This document shows positions 33,520-43,667 of a stretch of 64,000 nucleotides of DNA, in pieces. The notes beneath the pieces were generated by a model. That model saw only the letters and a program-made list of their open reading frames with translations, was not told the origin of the DNA and did no database searches. Source of the stretch: Thermothelomyces thermophilus ATCC 42464 (Eukaryota; Ascomycota; Sordariomycetes; Sordariales; Chaetomiaceae); NCBI RefSeq assembly GCF_000226095.1, contig NC_016475.1, forward strand, positions 2,976,001-3,040,000. Reading direction: 5' to 3'. Made by a program: the position numbers and the translations under genes. Position 1 is the stretch's first letter, and the number at the start of each line of letters is the position of its first letter.

Positions 33520-35499
33520 TCAGCTCAGCGGTTTCCGGCCGTGGATCATGTACAGGGTAAAGTAGGCGTGCACGCTGGACTCCATGAGGGCCTTGCGGAC
33601 GTCGACCAGGAACATCTCGATCTGCAGCTGGGTCCAGCCGAGGGCGGTCAGGGGCCGGTGGCTGAGGCCGCGCAGGCCGTCCATGAGGGCGGTGCGCAGG
33701 AAGAGGCCGCAGAAGCGCAGGCGGCGGTCGCGCGGCCAGGCGCCGAGCGGGCACTTGTGCGTCGTCCGCCGCACGTCCTCGAACCCGGCGGCCCGCATCC
33801 GCTCCGGCATGCGCAGCACCGCGTGGCCGTCCGACCCGAGGACGCGCAGGCCGGCGATGATAAAGTTGATGTAGTCGCGCAGGGCGTATGGCGTCTCGGG
33901 GGTCAGCGTGCCGTCGTCCGACTGGGGGGTGGCGCCCAGTTCTTGGATCTCAAAGTAGCCGCCTGGCTTGAGGTGGCTGTGGAAACAAACAGCAAGGGGG
34001 GAGGGAAGTGGTTAGCTTCGTGGGGTGGACGAGACGAGAATTGGGAAGGCGGGGGAAGGGGTAAGGGGTTGTGTTGTGTGGTTGACCTACCGCATTACTC
34101 GGCTCAGGAGGGCGTCGACATCCTTGACGGAATGGAGAGTGTGGCGTATGTGGATAAAGTCGTACTTATTGGGCGGGTCGACCCAGTCTTCTTCAAAGTC
34201 GTCGACGAAGAAGTGGACGTTTTCTGGGACGAACGTGGGCTGGATCGGGGATAGGTCGATGCCGGTTATGGTGCTGTTTGGGTACTTGTCGCCAACTGGT
34301 ACACGATTAGCTTCTTCAGTTTGGTCACCGCCTGAGCCGGGAGCATGGCGGGATACGTCCAGGGGTTTTCGAGCCTCGCAGGGGTTTCTGCAGAACCCAG
34401 TGGGATAGAACACACACGCACGCACCGAGCGGCGCATGAACACGGCACCCATGTGAGACAGCGAGACAGGGAGTTGTAGCGGTCCACGCAAACTCGACCG
34501 GTTGTTCCCGGACATCACGTTCCCCGACGAGAACAAACACGAAAAGAAAAGACGAGGGAATAAGCCAGGCTACTCACGTTCCATCGCCCATATTCCCGTC
34601 CCGGTGCCTGCAGGAGCCCGGAAAGTCAGCCGCTGTTCTCAAGAAGGGAAGAAGAAAAAGACAAAAAGACAAAAAGACAAAAAGACAAAAAGACAAAAAG
34701 ACAAAAAGACAAAAAGACAAAAAGACAAAAAGACAAAAAGACAAAAAGACAAAAAGAGACGGGTGAACGTACCCAGATCCAGCACCTCGCCGCCCCTCTT
34801 CAGGACCTCCTCAACGGGGGCGTAAAAGTAGGCGCCGTGGCACAGCATGAGGGTCATGGTGTGCTTCATGTCGTCGCGGTTCTGCTCCGTCTCGTCGTTG
34901 GGGAAGGCGTACTTGCCGGCGCGGTAGGCGTGGTACCGCAGCCCGCCCTCGTACAGGTGGTCGCGCACCGAGCTGGTCATGGAGGCCGGGTACCGGTCCA
35001 TGTCGTCGTCAAAGGCGAATGCGTTGTTGCTGTCGTCGACCCCTCCTCCTCCTCCTCCTCCTCCCGGCCCTTCCTCCTCTTCTTCCTCCTCCTCGTCCTC
35101 CTCCTCATCGTCGTCGTCGTCCTCGTCGTCGTCCTCGTCGTCGCCCTCGTGGCCATCTTCTCCTGGGTCGTCGTCTGGTACGGCCTTATCCGGACCGGAC
35201 CCGCTGGCAGGGTAACTGCTGGCAGCGGTGGTGGTAGTCTGCTGTGCGATGCTGAAATCTGATGCCGAGGGCGGTGGCGAGGCTGTCCTGTTCGCTGTGT
35301 TCTCATCTCCTCCTGGTGCGACTGGCTTGCTGCTGCTGCTACCCTGAGAAATGGCCTCCCTCATGGCGAGTGCGGCAGCGTAGAGGTCCTCTTCCGGCGT
35401 CGGGTTCACGGCCACTGCAATCTCGGTGGAGCTAGTAGATGGACGTGAAGGCGAGACCGTTCCTTGGGACAGTTCGCCAGAAGTATTGTCCCGGTTCAT
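33520..35499 (-). CDS. LaeA-like SAM-dependent methyltransferase, four exons, 472 residues
   Basis: Exons on the minus strand are 35,499-34,773, 34,607-34,578 (only 30 bases), 34,295-34,091 and 33,976-33,520. The joins keep frame exactly (1,419 bases with stop). All introns are GT-AG. Residues 1-108 are Ser/Thr/Pro-rich. Residues 109-143 are almost pure Asp/Glu, followed by an eight-Gly run. From about 176 the usual fungal core begins (DHLYEGGLRYHAYRAGKYAFPNDE). The SAM-binding motif I is VLDLGTGTGIWAME (about 239-252), split by introns 1 and 2. Then follow ITGIDLSPIQP, NVHFFVDDFEEDW, FDFIHIRH-like and LKPGGYFEIQEL. This is the class of LaeA and related regulators of secondary metabolism, but also of many untargeted paralogues. 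The acidic half is longer than usual. The substrate cannot be deduced. Confidence 0.9.
34655..34758. repeat. 8-base minisatellite (AGACAAAA) in methyltransferase intron 1
   Basis: About 13 almost perfect copies of an 8-base unit fill most of the 165-base intron 1 (34,608-34,772) of the methyltransferase gene. On the transcribed strand the unit is TTTTGTCT, so the array forms a long pyrimidine-rich tract leading to the acceptor CTGCAG. No variation in unit length was noticed. Confidence 0.95.
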
Positions 35500-37685
35500 G
35501 GTGGACTTGTTGTGACCTTCCGAGTGTAATATTTCGGCTTTTTTTTAAAAAAAAAACTTTTTTTTAAAAAAAAAAAAGTTTCTTCTCGCCCTTTTCTCTG
35601 TCCGGCCCGGGGGTAGGTAATATCAGGGGCATACATGAAAGGGGCTGCACCGGTGGGAGTGGAGATGGCCAAAGTTTCCCCGTCCTCCGCTACCGTTGGA
35701 GCGACTACTGTGTACGTGACGTGCAACGAAGCACTGACGTTTTGAGCGCGCGCGTGTGTGTTTGTGTGCGTGTGTGTATACGGGATGTGCACAACAGTCG
35801 GCAGCAGATGATGAGGGCTCCTGAACCCTGAGACCCGGGAATTTGGTAACGTGTGGTCCAAGGGAGAGGGTCGGGGAGGTGCCGTCTTCGGAAGCGAGGG
35901 ATGGAAGAGCGGGAGTGGCTCATTGGCAAGCGATATCCACAGGGCCCGCTGCTTTGGTTCCGGCTGCCCCAATCCGAGGGCAAAACTGAACGGATTCTGC
36001 AGTGCGGGAGAGGAGGGGAAAGAACAGGATGCGGGTGCTGGGATCACGGGTCGGCCATGCCCGTTCCGTCTACATACATAGTACTGTACAGGGTGGTATC
36101 CTATCCGTTTTAGTGGACCGAAGGAAAACAGGCTGAGAGGAAAACCACTTGCCAGGGGAACGCTGTCAGTGTCCACCAAATTCCGGGCGAGTGCCAATCG
36201 GCATTACTGCCATCAATCATCAATTGACGACACAAGACACAAGAAGTACTATGTAGATGCTTGTGGTCCGAAGAAATACAATAGGTGGACCGTATACAAA
36301 CCCAGCAGTGGACAGGAATCTGAGATCGTGCACAAGTCGCTTCTCACCATCGCCTCGATCCTTTGTTGTAGTCTGCCGTCGCCCTCGGCACGTACCCCTT
36401 TGGTCGCGGGTTGGCGGTGAGGCAAACCCGTCCCAACAGTCTGGTTGTGGTGTGCTTGTACACTATGCACGGAGTACATACGCAGTACCCCGTTCCTTGG
36501 CAGAGAGACGTGCCGCTGGGACGGGTGGGCCACCCGTTCGTTGGCGAAAGCTGCATCGGTCGGTTCGTGTTCCAAAGCGGGCAGGCTTCGTCGGCGGTGT
36601 TCCCGTCTTCGTCTCGTTGAGTTGATCGTTGAGGAAATGAAATGCGACGGTCCGGATAGGAAACTGGCAGAGCGAAGACGTAGTCCTTATAGAGGATGGA
36701 CAAGAGTTGGGCTCAATTTACCGTGATGATTTTCGTTTTAATGGACGAGGTACCCAAGGTACCTACAACAGGTACGGACATACATACGTACGGTACTCCG
36801 TACAGTACGTGGTTTTTGCTACAGAGTACGCAGCAGTGTAACGTTCGATTTACCGCGAGAGTTTTGCTTTTGTGGTGCCACAGCCGAGTACCAAATGTTA
36901 GGGCTGCAGGGAAGTCACGTCCCAATCGGCCGGGCCCATAGCGGGTCGGTAGCTCCTGTGGAGTTGCAGCCACCTCACTTCCCAGTTCCACTGCTTCTCC
37001 ATCTCGGTCGTTCGCATAATTTCTCAAGACCCACGGCTCGGTTCCCCGTCCCAATTGGCCGGACACACTAGTCCTACTCCGTACCCCTTCCTCGCAATTT
37101 CGTCCGACCCGACTAGCGTAGTGTATGATGTGTATCATAGTAGTGTACCATACTTGTACGGGATGGATACGACTGCCGAAAGGCATCGGAGGACAGGTAC
37201 GGGGATTTCAGACGTCAAACGCAGACTAATTCCATACACAGTACGGATCGACATCCCGGCCAAATCTTGCAGCCAAAGATAGCAAAAGCCAGCTGCGGAA
37301 GCACCCCCTCGATTGCCTGACACAACTGCTCGCAGCAGCAGCCCGGTAAAGTTTCCAGTCAGACAGTGCCCGGCTGCTCATTCGCTTGATTAAAAACCCT
37401 CAACGTTTGAGCATTGAACAATGCTCCCTGCATTCCCTTTTTTTTTTATATTATAAAGTTTTGGGTTGGTTAGAGGGGGAGGGTTTTTTCACATGTTCGA
37501 AGTGACTCGAGCCTCAAAATTTCTCTGTTCTGAGAGTCGAAGGAGCCGAAATATCGGCGGCACAAGGGTCTACTCCGTACTCTTCTACACAGTACTCCAT
37601 TTACTAATGATCTACCATCAAGCTAGCGTTTAATTAGCCAAGCTACATCACTGTCGGTTACCTCCCCCTCTCGCTTCCTACTACA
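35500..37685. other. Intergenic and promoter region of the methyltransferase gene
   Basis: Directly upstream of the start codon are two T-run/A-run palindromes (35,539-35,577). GTGTGTGT-type sequence lies at about 35,750-35,780. A cluster of GTAC-rich palindromic words (GGTACC, GTACGG, TACTCCGTA) lies between 36,750 and 36,830, with further TACTCCGTA at 37,075 and 37,571. No coding frame with domain content is seen. Confidence 0.5.
35539..35577. repeat. Paired T8-A10 and T8-A12 palindromic runs
   Basis: Eight T followed by ten A, one C, then eight T followed by twelve A. Each half is self-complementary. The pair lies about 40 bases upstream of the methyltransferase ATG, so it is in the leader or promoter. 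Poly(dA:dT) tracts of this kind exclude nucleosomes in fungal promoters. The hairpin potential is an inference. Confidence 0.85.
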
Positions 37686-39583
37686 CTAGTCGTCTCCGAC
37701 GTGGGGGATCGAGTCCAGACGGCCTTGAAACTTTAGTGCCAGCCTCTCCCTGGTGATGCGGAAGACGTCCGGGAACCAGTCCCTCAGTTGCTCGTCGTCC
37801 CGACCCTCCATCATGTCCACCAGAGCCCTCGCACACATCCAGCACAGGACCATGCCGTGTCCCTGGAAACTACAGCTGGTCCATAGCCCGCTTTCCCCCG
37901 GCACCTCGCCGACGAACGGGAATCCGTCCGGGCTGAAACCCATGATGCCGGTCCACTCGTTCCGGACCCGCCCGTCGGGATGGTCGTCGCCCCAGTCGGG
38001 ACCGAAATAGCGCGCCGCCGCTTCCCTCAGATAGCTGCTGATGCCGTCGTTGAGCGCGCCGTCGTCCGCCGTTCCGAACTCGGACAGGCCCCCGCGCTCC
38101 GCCCTCGCCAGGCCGCCCCCGATGACGACGTCGCCCGCGAACCTGGCACCGTCGGGCCGCGAGACCATGTATTCATAGCCGCGCCGGTAGATGAAGCTGT
38201 AGGTCGTCTCCAGGCACCCGCCCCGCGGCATGGACCGCCCGGGCCTCTGCGCCGTGACCTGCCCGCGCACCGGCACCACAACGCCCTGGAACGGCTTCCA
38301 GATCGCCGCCGTGTACCCGTTGGTCGCCAGCACCACCCTCGGGGCCTTGATTACGCCCCGCGCCGTTCGCACTTCCCACACCCGCCGCGGCGGCGACGAG
38401 GTCGAGGTCGAGGTCGAGATCGAGGAGGGGGAGGATGAGGAGGCCGCCTCTACCTTGGCAAGCTCCAGAACCGGCGTCCCAGTTTGCAGGTTGAGCCCCC
38501 GCTCCAGACAGAGCCGCAGCACGCCGATGACGAAGCGGTACGCCGACAGCGAGCCGGCGGGGTACCCGACCCCGCCCTGCACCTTCTCCTCCGCCTGCTC
38601 CTCCCTACCGCTGCCGCTGCCGCTGCCGCTGCCGCCACTGCCCACGACGACGACGTCGTGCACGCGGAACCGCTCCAACACCTCCTCGCGCGAGTAGAGC
38701 GTGTAGGTGGCCTCGGGAGCGCCGGCGGGGAAGTCGCGCTGGATGGCGGCGACGCCGGACACGGCGGCCGCCCACTCGGCCGGGTCGTAGATGACGTCGA
38801 TGGTACTGGTGCTGGCAGTGCCTCCTCCTCCTCCTTCTCCTCCTCTCCCTCCTCCTCCCTCCTTCTCGCCGGGCCCTCCGGGTCCGAAGTCGGGGCGCAG
38901 GTGGTCGCAGGGGATGGCGTGGGCGTCGGCAAAGTCGTGCAGGGCGAGGATGCCGCGCAGCTCGAGGGCGGCGACCTGCGCGGCGACGCGGGCCCCGTGG
39001 GCGGCGCGATGGGCGGCGTAGGTGCGGTACGACGCCGCCTTGGTGTGACCGCCTGGTTTTTTTTTGCGCGCACGGGCAAGGGCAAGCGCGCCGGCCGAAG
39101 GGGGGCGGGGCGGGGGGCGGGAAGGAGAAAAAATACAAAAGAGACATTTTCCTTCCCCCCCCCCCACCCAAACCACCCCCTCCCCCCGGGGCTCCCGGCT
39201 CGGCCCTCGGTGTCAGCAGCGGCACACTAGCTACAGGATCGCGTTTTTGATAATTTTGCTTCTCTCTCTTTTTTTTTATTCTTCCTCTCCTCCTCTTTTC
39301 CGTCTACAAGAAATCGAGAATCCAACTCACCGTTTCGGCCCGTGGCGCCGGAGCAGGCCTGGCGGGCCTCGAGCATCACGATGGTGCCCGGGTTGCGACT
39401 CTGCAGTAGGTTCCAGGCGACGGCGGCCCCCGTGATGCCGCTACCGATGATGATGGTGTCGGCCGTGGGCGGCAGGTCGGGCGTGGTGCGGTGGTCGGCG
39501 ATGGGATCAGGCGGGTCTTGCCAGTAGCTGACCGTCGGCTTGTCGCACGGAAGAGAGACGGGGATCTTAGCGCGTTCGTCCAT
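37686..39583 (-). CDS. FAD-dependent oxidoreductase (DAO family), two exons, 539 residues
   Basis: Exon 1 is 39,583-39,331, and exon 2 is 39,052-37,686. The 278-base GT-AG intron joins TGRNG to GHTKAAS, restoring the strongly conserved fungal DAO block. A Rossmann dinucleotide-binding motif lies near residue 45 (TIIIGSGITGAAVAWNLL), with the acidic end of the second strand at MLEARQACSGATGRNG. The C-terminal domain has RNEWTGIMGFSPDGFPFVGEVP and CSFQGHGMVLCWMCARALVDMM, typical for the family, which oxidises secondary or tertiary amines, amino acids or sugar-amine adducts and passes electrons to oxygen. Low-complexity Gly/Ser insertions occur at about 140-165 and 215-230 and are unlikely to be structural. 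The exact substrate is not evident. No peroxisomal targeting tripeptide is seen (ends VGDD). Confidence 0.9.
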
Positions 39584-40395
39584 TGGAACGGAGGCTTTTA
39601 TTCTTCTTGTTTTTTTCTGCCTTCTTTTCTTTCTTGTGTCTGTTCGTTTATCCCGTCTTCCCTCTTTCTTTCAGAATGCCTCCGTGCATGTTGATGAGCG
39701 GGGAAGCGATAATTAAGTGAGGCCGTCCGACGGGCCGTTCGTTGGTTGGCCGTCGACCTGGCTCATGGTTGGCTAGTTCACAGGGCCCTCGTGGGGGTCA
39801 CCTTGCTTGCAGGTATGTGCTACTTGTCCTCGGTACGTGCATGGGTAAACTCTATTCGGACGTGTCCCGCGTCGGTCATGGTCAAGATCAGACCGGTACG
39901 GTCTCCTACGGCAGAAAAGGCGATTGCCGCTTGCCGTTGATCTGTTAGTACATGGAGAAATAACCTGTTGGGAATACAAGCTGATCGTGAATCGCAAGGG
40001 TCTCAGGAGCGGATGCAATGTATGTACGAGACCCGAGTCATGATTTCAGCCCCATACCGGTCTCTTAGTCTGTTCAGTTCAGAACTCCTGGAAAGCCATG
40101 CATCGCACCCCCTCATCAGGACAAGAAGACGCGCTCAGCCTGTCTGTCATACCCATCCCTCCCTCGACTTCTCCGAAGTCCGTTTGACATAGCCAACCTC
40201 ACTCGCTCCGAGAACCCTCAACCCTATGATTCTTACACCATATCACGCCTCAGTCTCCTCTCTCGCCGATAAGCCTAATTATTCTTCCTGGCCGCCGCCC
40301 ATCGATCCCCTTGGCCCCCCCCCCCCCCCCTTCTGTCCCTCGGACCGATCCCGGCACCCTCCGGGACCTTTCCCTCTCGTTATAGGCTGCACTCG
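39584..40395. other. Intergenic region
   Basis: This is the promoter side of the FAD oxidoreductase, with T-rich leader (about 39,600-39,680), then mixed sequence and a C run at about 40,315-40,331. No gene is supported. Confidence 0.5.
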
Positions 40396-40992
40396 TCAGC
40401 GCAGCCGCCCCCTCCCCCCCTTCCCCCGACGCGACGCACACCGCAGGGAGGCGCCGCCTAACCCGTCCCGCCGGACGACCTGGCACAAGGCCCGGGATGC
40501 GCCGTCAGCTACCCGGTGGCCGTCGTCGTCCCGCCGCGGGCAGTCGTCGCCGCCTCCGCGGGCTTGTCGGCCCCGTCGCTGCTGCTCCAGCCGCCGGCGG
40601 CGGCGTCGCGTGGCCATGTTCTTGTTTTCTCGGCGCAGGTTCGGTGGAGAGCGGCGGCGGTCCCGGCGGGAGACGGAGGTGGACGTCTTGGCCCAGGCGA
40701 TAATCGTGTCTTCAGCCTCGCTCGTGCTGCCGCCGCCGTCATAGTCGGATTCAGTGGTGCGGGCGCCCGGGGGGTTCTCTTCCCAGGTACCCCCGTCGAT
40801 TTCTTCTTCTTCTTCTTTCTCGCTTCCCTCTTCTGAACTAATAAGCCCGGCGAGCGCCCGGTTTGCGGCCTCGGCCAGGATGAGCAGGCAATCGTAGTGG
40901 AGGCGCTCGTGGGCAGGGAGATGCTCCTCCTGGCTGGCGACCGCGGCAAGGACATGCAGGCGAGTGGTGTTGATGTTGTCGCTGCTGCTCAT
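40396..40992 (-). CDS. Hypothetical protein, 198 residues
   Basis: The minus-strand frame starts at ATG 40,992 (MSSSDNINTTRLHVLAAV). Residues about 10-52 predict two helices (LHVLAAVASQEEHLPAHERLHYDCLLILAEAANRALAGLI). A Glu-rich run and Gly/Ser linker follow (about 54-90), then an Arg-rich basic end. No family was recognised. GC-rich third positions in the helical part support coding. The Arg-rich C-terminal third has unusual composition and may be a frame that runs past a missed intron or true stop. Confidence 0.42.
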   Translation of the reverse strand: MSSSDNINTTRLHVLAAVASQEEHLPAHERLHYDCLLILAEAANRALAGLISSEEGSEKEEEEEIDGGTWEENPPGARTTESDYDGGGSTSEAEDTIIAWAKTSTSVSRRDRRRSPPNLRRENKNMATRRRRRRLEQQRRGRQARGGGDDCPRRDDDGHRVADGASRALCQVVRRDGLGGASLRCASRRGKGGRGRLR

Positions 40993-41839
40993 TGCGAACT
41001 AGATCCGTCGTACTCGGGACGCCCTTCCCCCGGGTGATTTGGCGGGAAATGATTGAGGTAATTATGGTGTTTGTACTAATTAATCTTGGGGGGTAATTAG
41101 TCTTCGCAGCGAGGGAGATGGATAGATCGATATAAAAAAAAACTAAAAAACTAAAGGTCACTGATAAGTAGCCAGGGGACAATATAAGTATGGTACCAAG
41201 AATGAGTGGGAAGTGCCGGTGCTGTTATTGATTAAAGCTTCGCTTGGAGTCAACCGCTGGGTTTTGGGCTACCGCTGACTGACTGGCCGGCCCACAAGAG
41301 GATCTCGGATCAGTATGGCTGTCCCTCTGTTCCGGACCTGAGCTGTGAATGAACTTCTGGCAAGAGAAGAATGCTCTCCCGTGATGGGCCTTCGCCATTC
41401 CCTTTGCTGGCCCTTTCAGCAACAGTGTTCCACTATTCCGCTTCGCTGTAAGTTCTCCGGAGGGATAATTAATGTAGCCACTGTCTCCCAGAATTCTTCG
41501 CTAATTATTATCTGCCGTCCCTGAGCTCCCTCGAACGTGACAGACCCAGAACAAGTCTCTTTGGGGATGGACGCCATTCAGGTCGGAAGCTTAATGTACT
41601 GTACATAATGGGAGAACAGAAAGAGGGGTCAGTCACACGAATAAGGATAGTTAATCAATCGTCATGCGGCTGCGCTGATTCTTCACATAATTAAGTATAC
41701 GACCCCAAGCGATGCCACAATACAACATCATGAAAAAGTAATCCCTTTCTATTCCAATCTCACCTCTGGTTCTGCCTCTTACTCTGGCTCTAATTAACCT
41801 AAGCAAAAGACTAATTACAAACACATCCCACACACCTAC
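40993..41839. other. Intergenic region
   Basis: This is AT-rich promoter-like sequence with several TAATTA words (about 41,050-41,100 and 41,465-41,510). No coding frame or RNA gene was recognised. Confidence 0.5.
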
Positions 41840-42274
41840 TCACCTCCCCCCTTCCTTCCTTCCTTCCTCTCTCCCTCCCCAGACTTCCAGGTCCCCCAGC
41901 GCGTTCCCAACCTTCCACAACCACCGCACATTCCGCGCCACGTCCTCCACCGCCACCGCCGCCACCGCCGGCCTCTCCGCCTTCCCCACGCAGACCCGGT
42001 GCCGGACGGCGTCCAGTTCCCGGAGCATCCTCCGCACCGCCTCCGCCTCGGCCTCGGCCTCTGCCCGCGGGGTCGCCCGGTCGGAGCCCAGCGCGGCGAG
42101 GATACGGCGGGCATGGCGGTCGAGGGTCGCGACGAGGGTCTGCGCGGTCGCTTGGAGCGCGAGCAGGCCGGCAGGAGTGTCGTAGTCGTTCTTGCTGTTG
42201 ATGATGATGATGGTGTTGTTGTTGGCGGTAGTGGTGGTGGTAGCGTCGCCTTTCTGGGACTCCGGCCCGGTCAT
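41840..42274 (-). CDS. Hypothetical protein, 144 residues
   Basis: The start is taken as ATG 42,274 (MTGPESQKGD). After a Thr/Asn/Ile low-complexity stretch, a helical core runs from about 37 to 130: TPAGLLALQATAQTLVATLDRHARRILAALGSD, AEAEAVRRMLRELDAVRHRV and VEDVARNVRWLWKVGNALGDLEVW. The amphipathic helices are consistent with a small helical bundle, and third positions are GC-rich. The last ten residues are simple repeats (GREEGRKEGGR) from an AGGA repeat. No family was recognised. Similar in style to the neighbouring 198-residue protein, but no homology between them is evident. Confidence 0.42.
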   Translation of the reverse strand: MTGPESQKGDATTTTTANNNTIIIINSKNDYDTPAGLLALQATAQTLVATLDRHARRILAALGSDRATPRAEAEAEAEAVRRMLRELDAVRHRVCVGKAERPAVAAVAVEDVARNVRWLWKVGNALGDLEVWGGREEGRKEGGR

Positions 42275-43667
42275 AGTGCTGGTTATTCTTGGGCTGGGAT
42301 ATCTCGTCCTGGAGGGGGGTGGAGGCAGCAGGAGTGTCGGTTGTGAGACGACATGCGGGCTGCCGGCGTGGTGCTATAATTATAATATCATCAATCACTA
42401 ACTACATGCTGCTGTCCTTCCGCTGTCAGCAATTCAGGAGATCAAACAATACCCTTATCCTGCGACGTACTTGTTCTGTCCTGCTCCGAGCAGCTCTTCA
42501 AGTTGCCCAGATCCTTTCTTCCTGTTGCGCTCGCTTCTTTGTCTGCTCAGCCTCACTTCTCCCTGCTCATTGTCTTTGGAACCCGAGTCCATGTTAGTTG
42601 TAAACATCCAACTCTTACACTGTTACAGCCTTCCGTGTCTGACTTTGACTTTTTCAAAGAAATGGTCGCGCAGCTGGAACGGCCCTGGCCCATAGATTGG
42701 CTGCTGGTGGGACATTCTGGCAGATTCATTAGGAAGTTGCTCAAGCTCCTGCTTATGTTCCGAAACGCTTTCACCGGTGTCTATTCTCTTAGCATTGCTC
42801 CATTCCAGTGATTGTAATTGATGTGTTGTGAAATGGTAGTGAGGGTCGTCGCGGTGTCGTCGTCCTTCCCGTCAGCTAGGGTAACGCATCCGCTGATACC
42901 AATTCTTCTGGCATCTAACGGGTCAGCCAACGTTCATACAAAGTGCAATTCACATTTCCAAGTTTCCGAGGGGCAGTTGAGGGGGGCTTCAGGCGTACTT
43001 CAGGTCGCCCAAGTTGTTGCGGGCAATGAATGCATCACCGCTGCGAGGGGCAGTGGGAAACGTGCAATCGAGCAATGAACTGGGCGGGCCAGGCAGTTTC
43101 CGGGCCCTTCCAAGCTCTCCACTGCAAACGGGATTGCTCTGTACTGGGTAGCCAAGTTCGGTGCTATGGCCCGAGGGACCTGGCATTGCCATGACATGGC
43201 GCGCTCCTAACCTTTGGTCTTGCTGCCGGTGAAACACGGTCTCTCCCAGTCGAGTCAGATATTTCGAATCATCCACGACTTGTAACTAGTGCAAGGGTGA
43301 CTCGAGTGATAAATAGTCGAACGGGCAAAGATGTGTTCGATGTTCCGCTTCACCACCAGTTCCTGTACCTAATCAGACCCTGCGGATGGGACCCCAAAAA
43401 GAGAGCAAAAAGCCGTACCGGCGATTGAAGCCGGGCTGTAATTAGCTGCCGGCACGAAACGGCCATTCAGGCGTTGGACACCAAAATGCCTGTGAAACTG
43501 GAAGCTCTCTAGCCCGGATTGATCCCCTTAGCCCGGCTCTCTGAGAGACTTGGCCTCCAATCTTTGCTAACCTTCTCGATCAGAAGTGGGCTTCCTCCGC
43601 GCCCCTGCCTTTAATTACCTAAGGTATCTAATACGTAATTACTCTTCCACACTCTCCTCGTTCATCC
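42275..43667. other. Intergenic region
   Basis: No coding frame is supported. It contains ordinary mixed sequence and ends in a CAAT-type microsatellite (43,677-43,709). Confidence 0.45.

Noticed and set aside
33337-34254. 305-residue plus-strand frame
   Set aside because: It is antisense to exons 3 and 4 of the methyltransferase and runs through its intron 3. It has no domain.
34655-34758. CRISPR-like regular repeats
   Set aside because: The 8-base units are contiguous, without spacers, inside an intron of a eukaryotic gene.
38484-39230. 248-residue plus-strand frame
   Set aside because: It is the antisense shadow of the FAD oxidoreductase exon 2 and intron.
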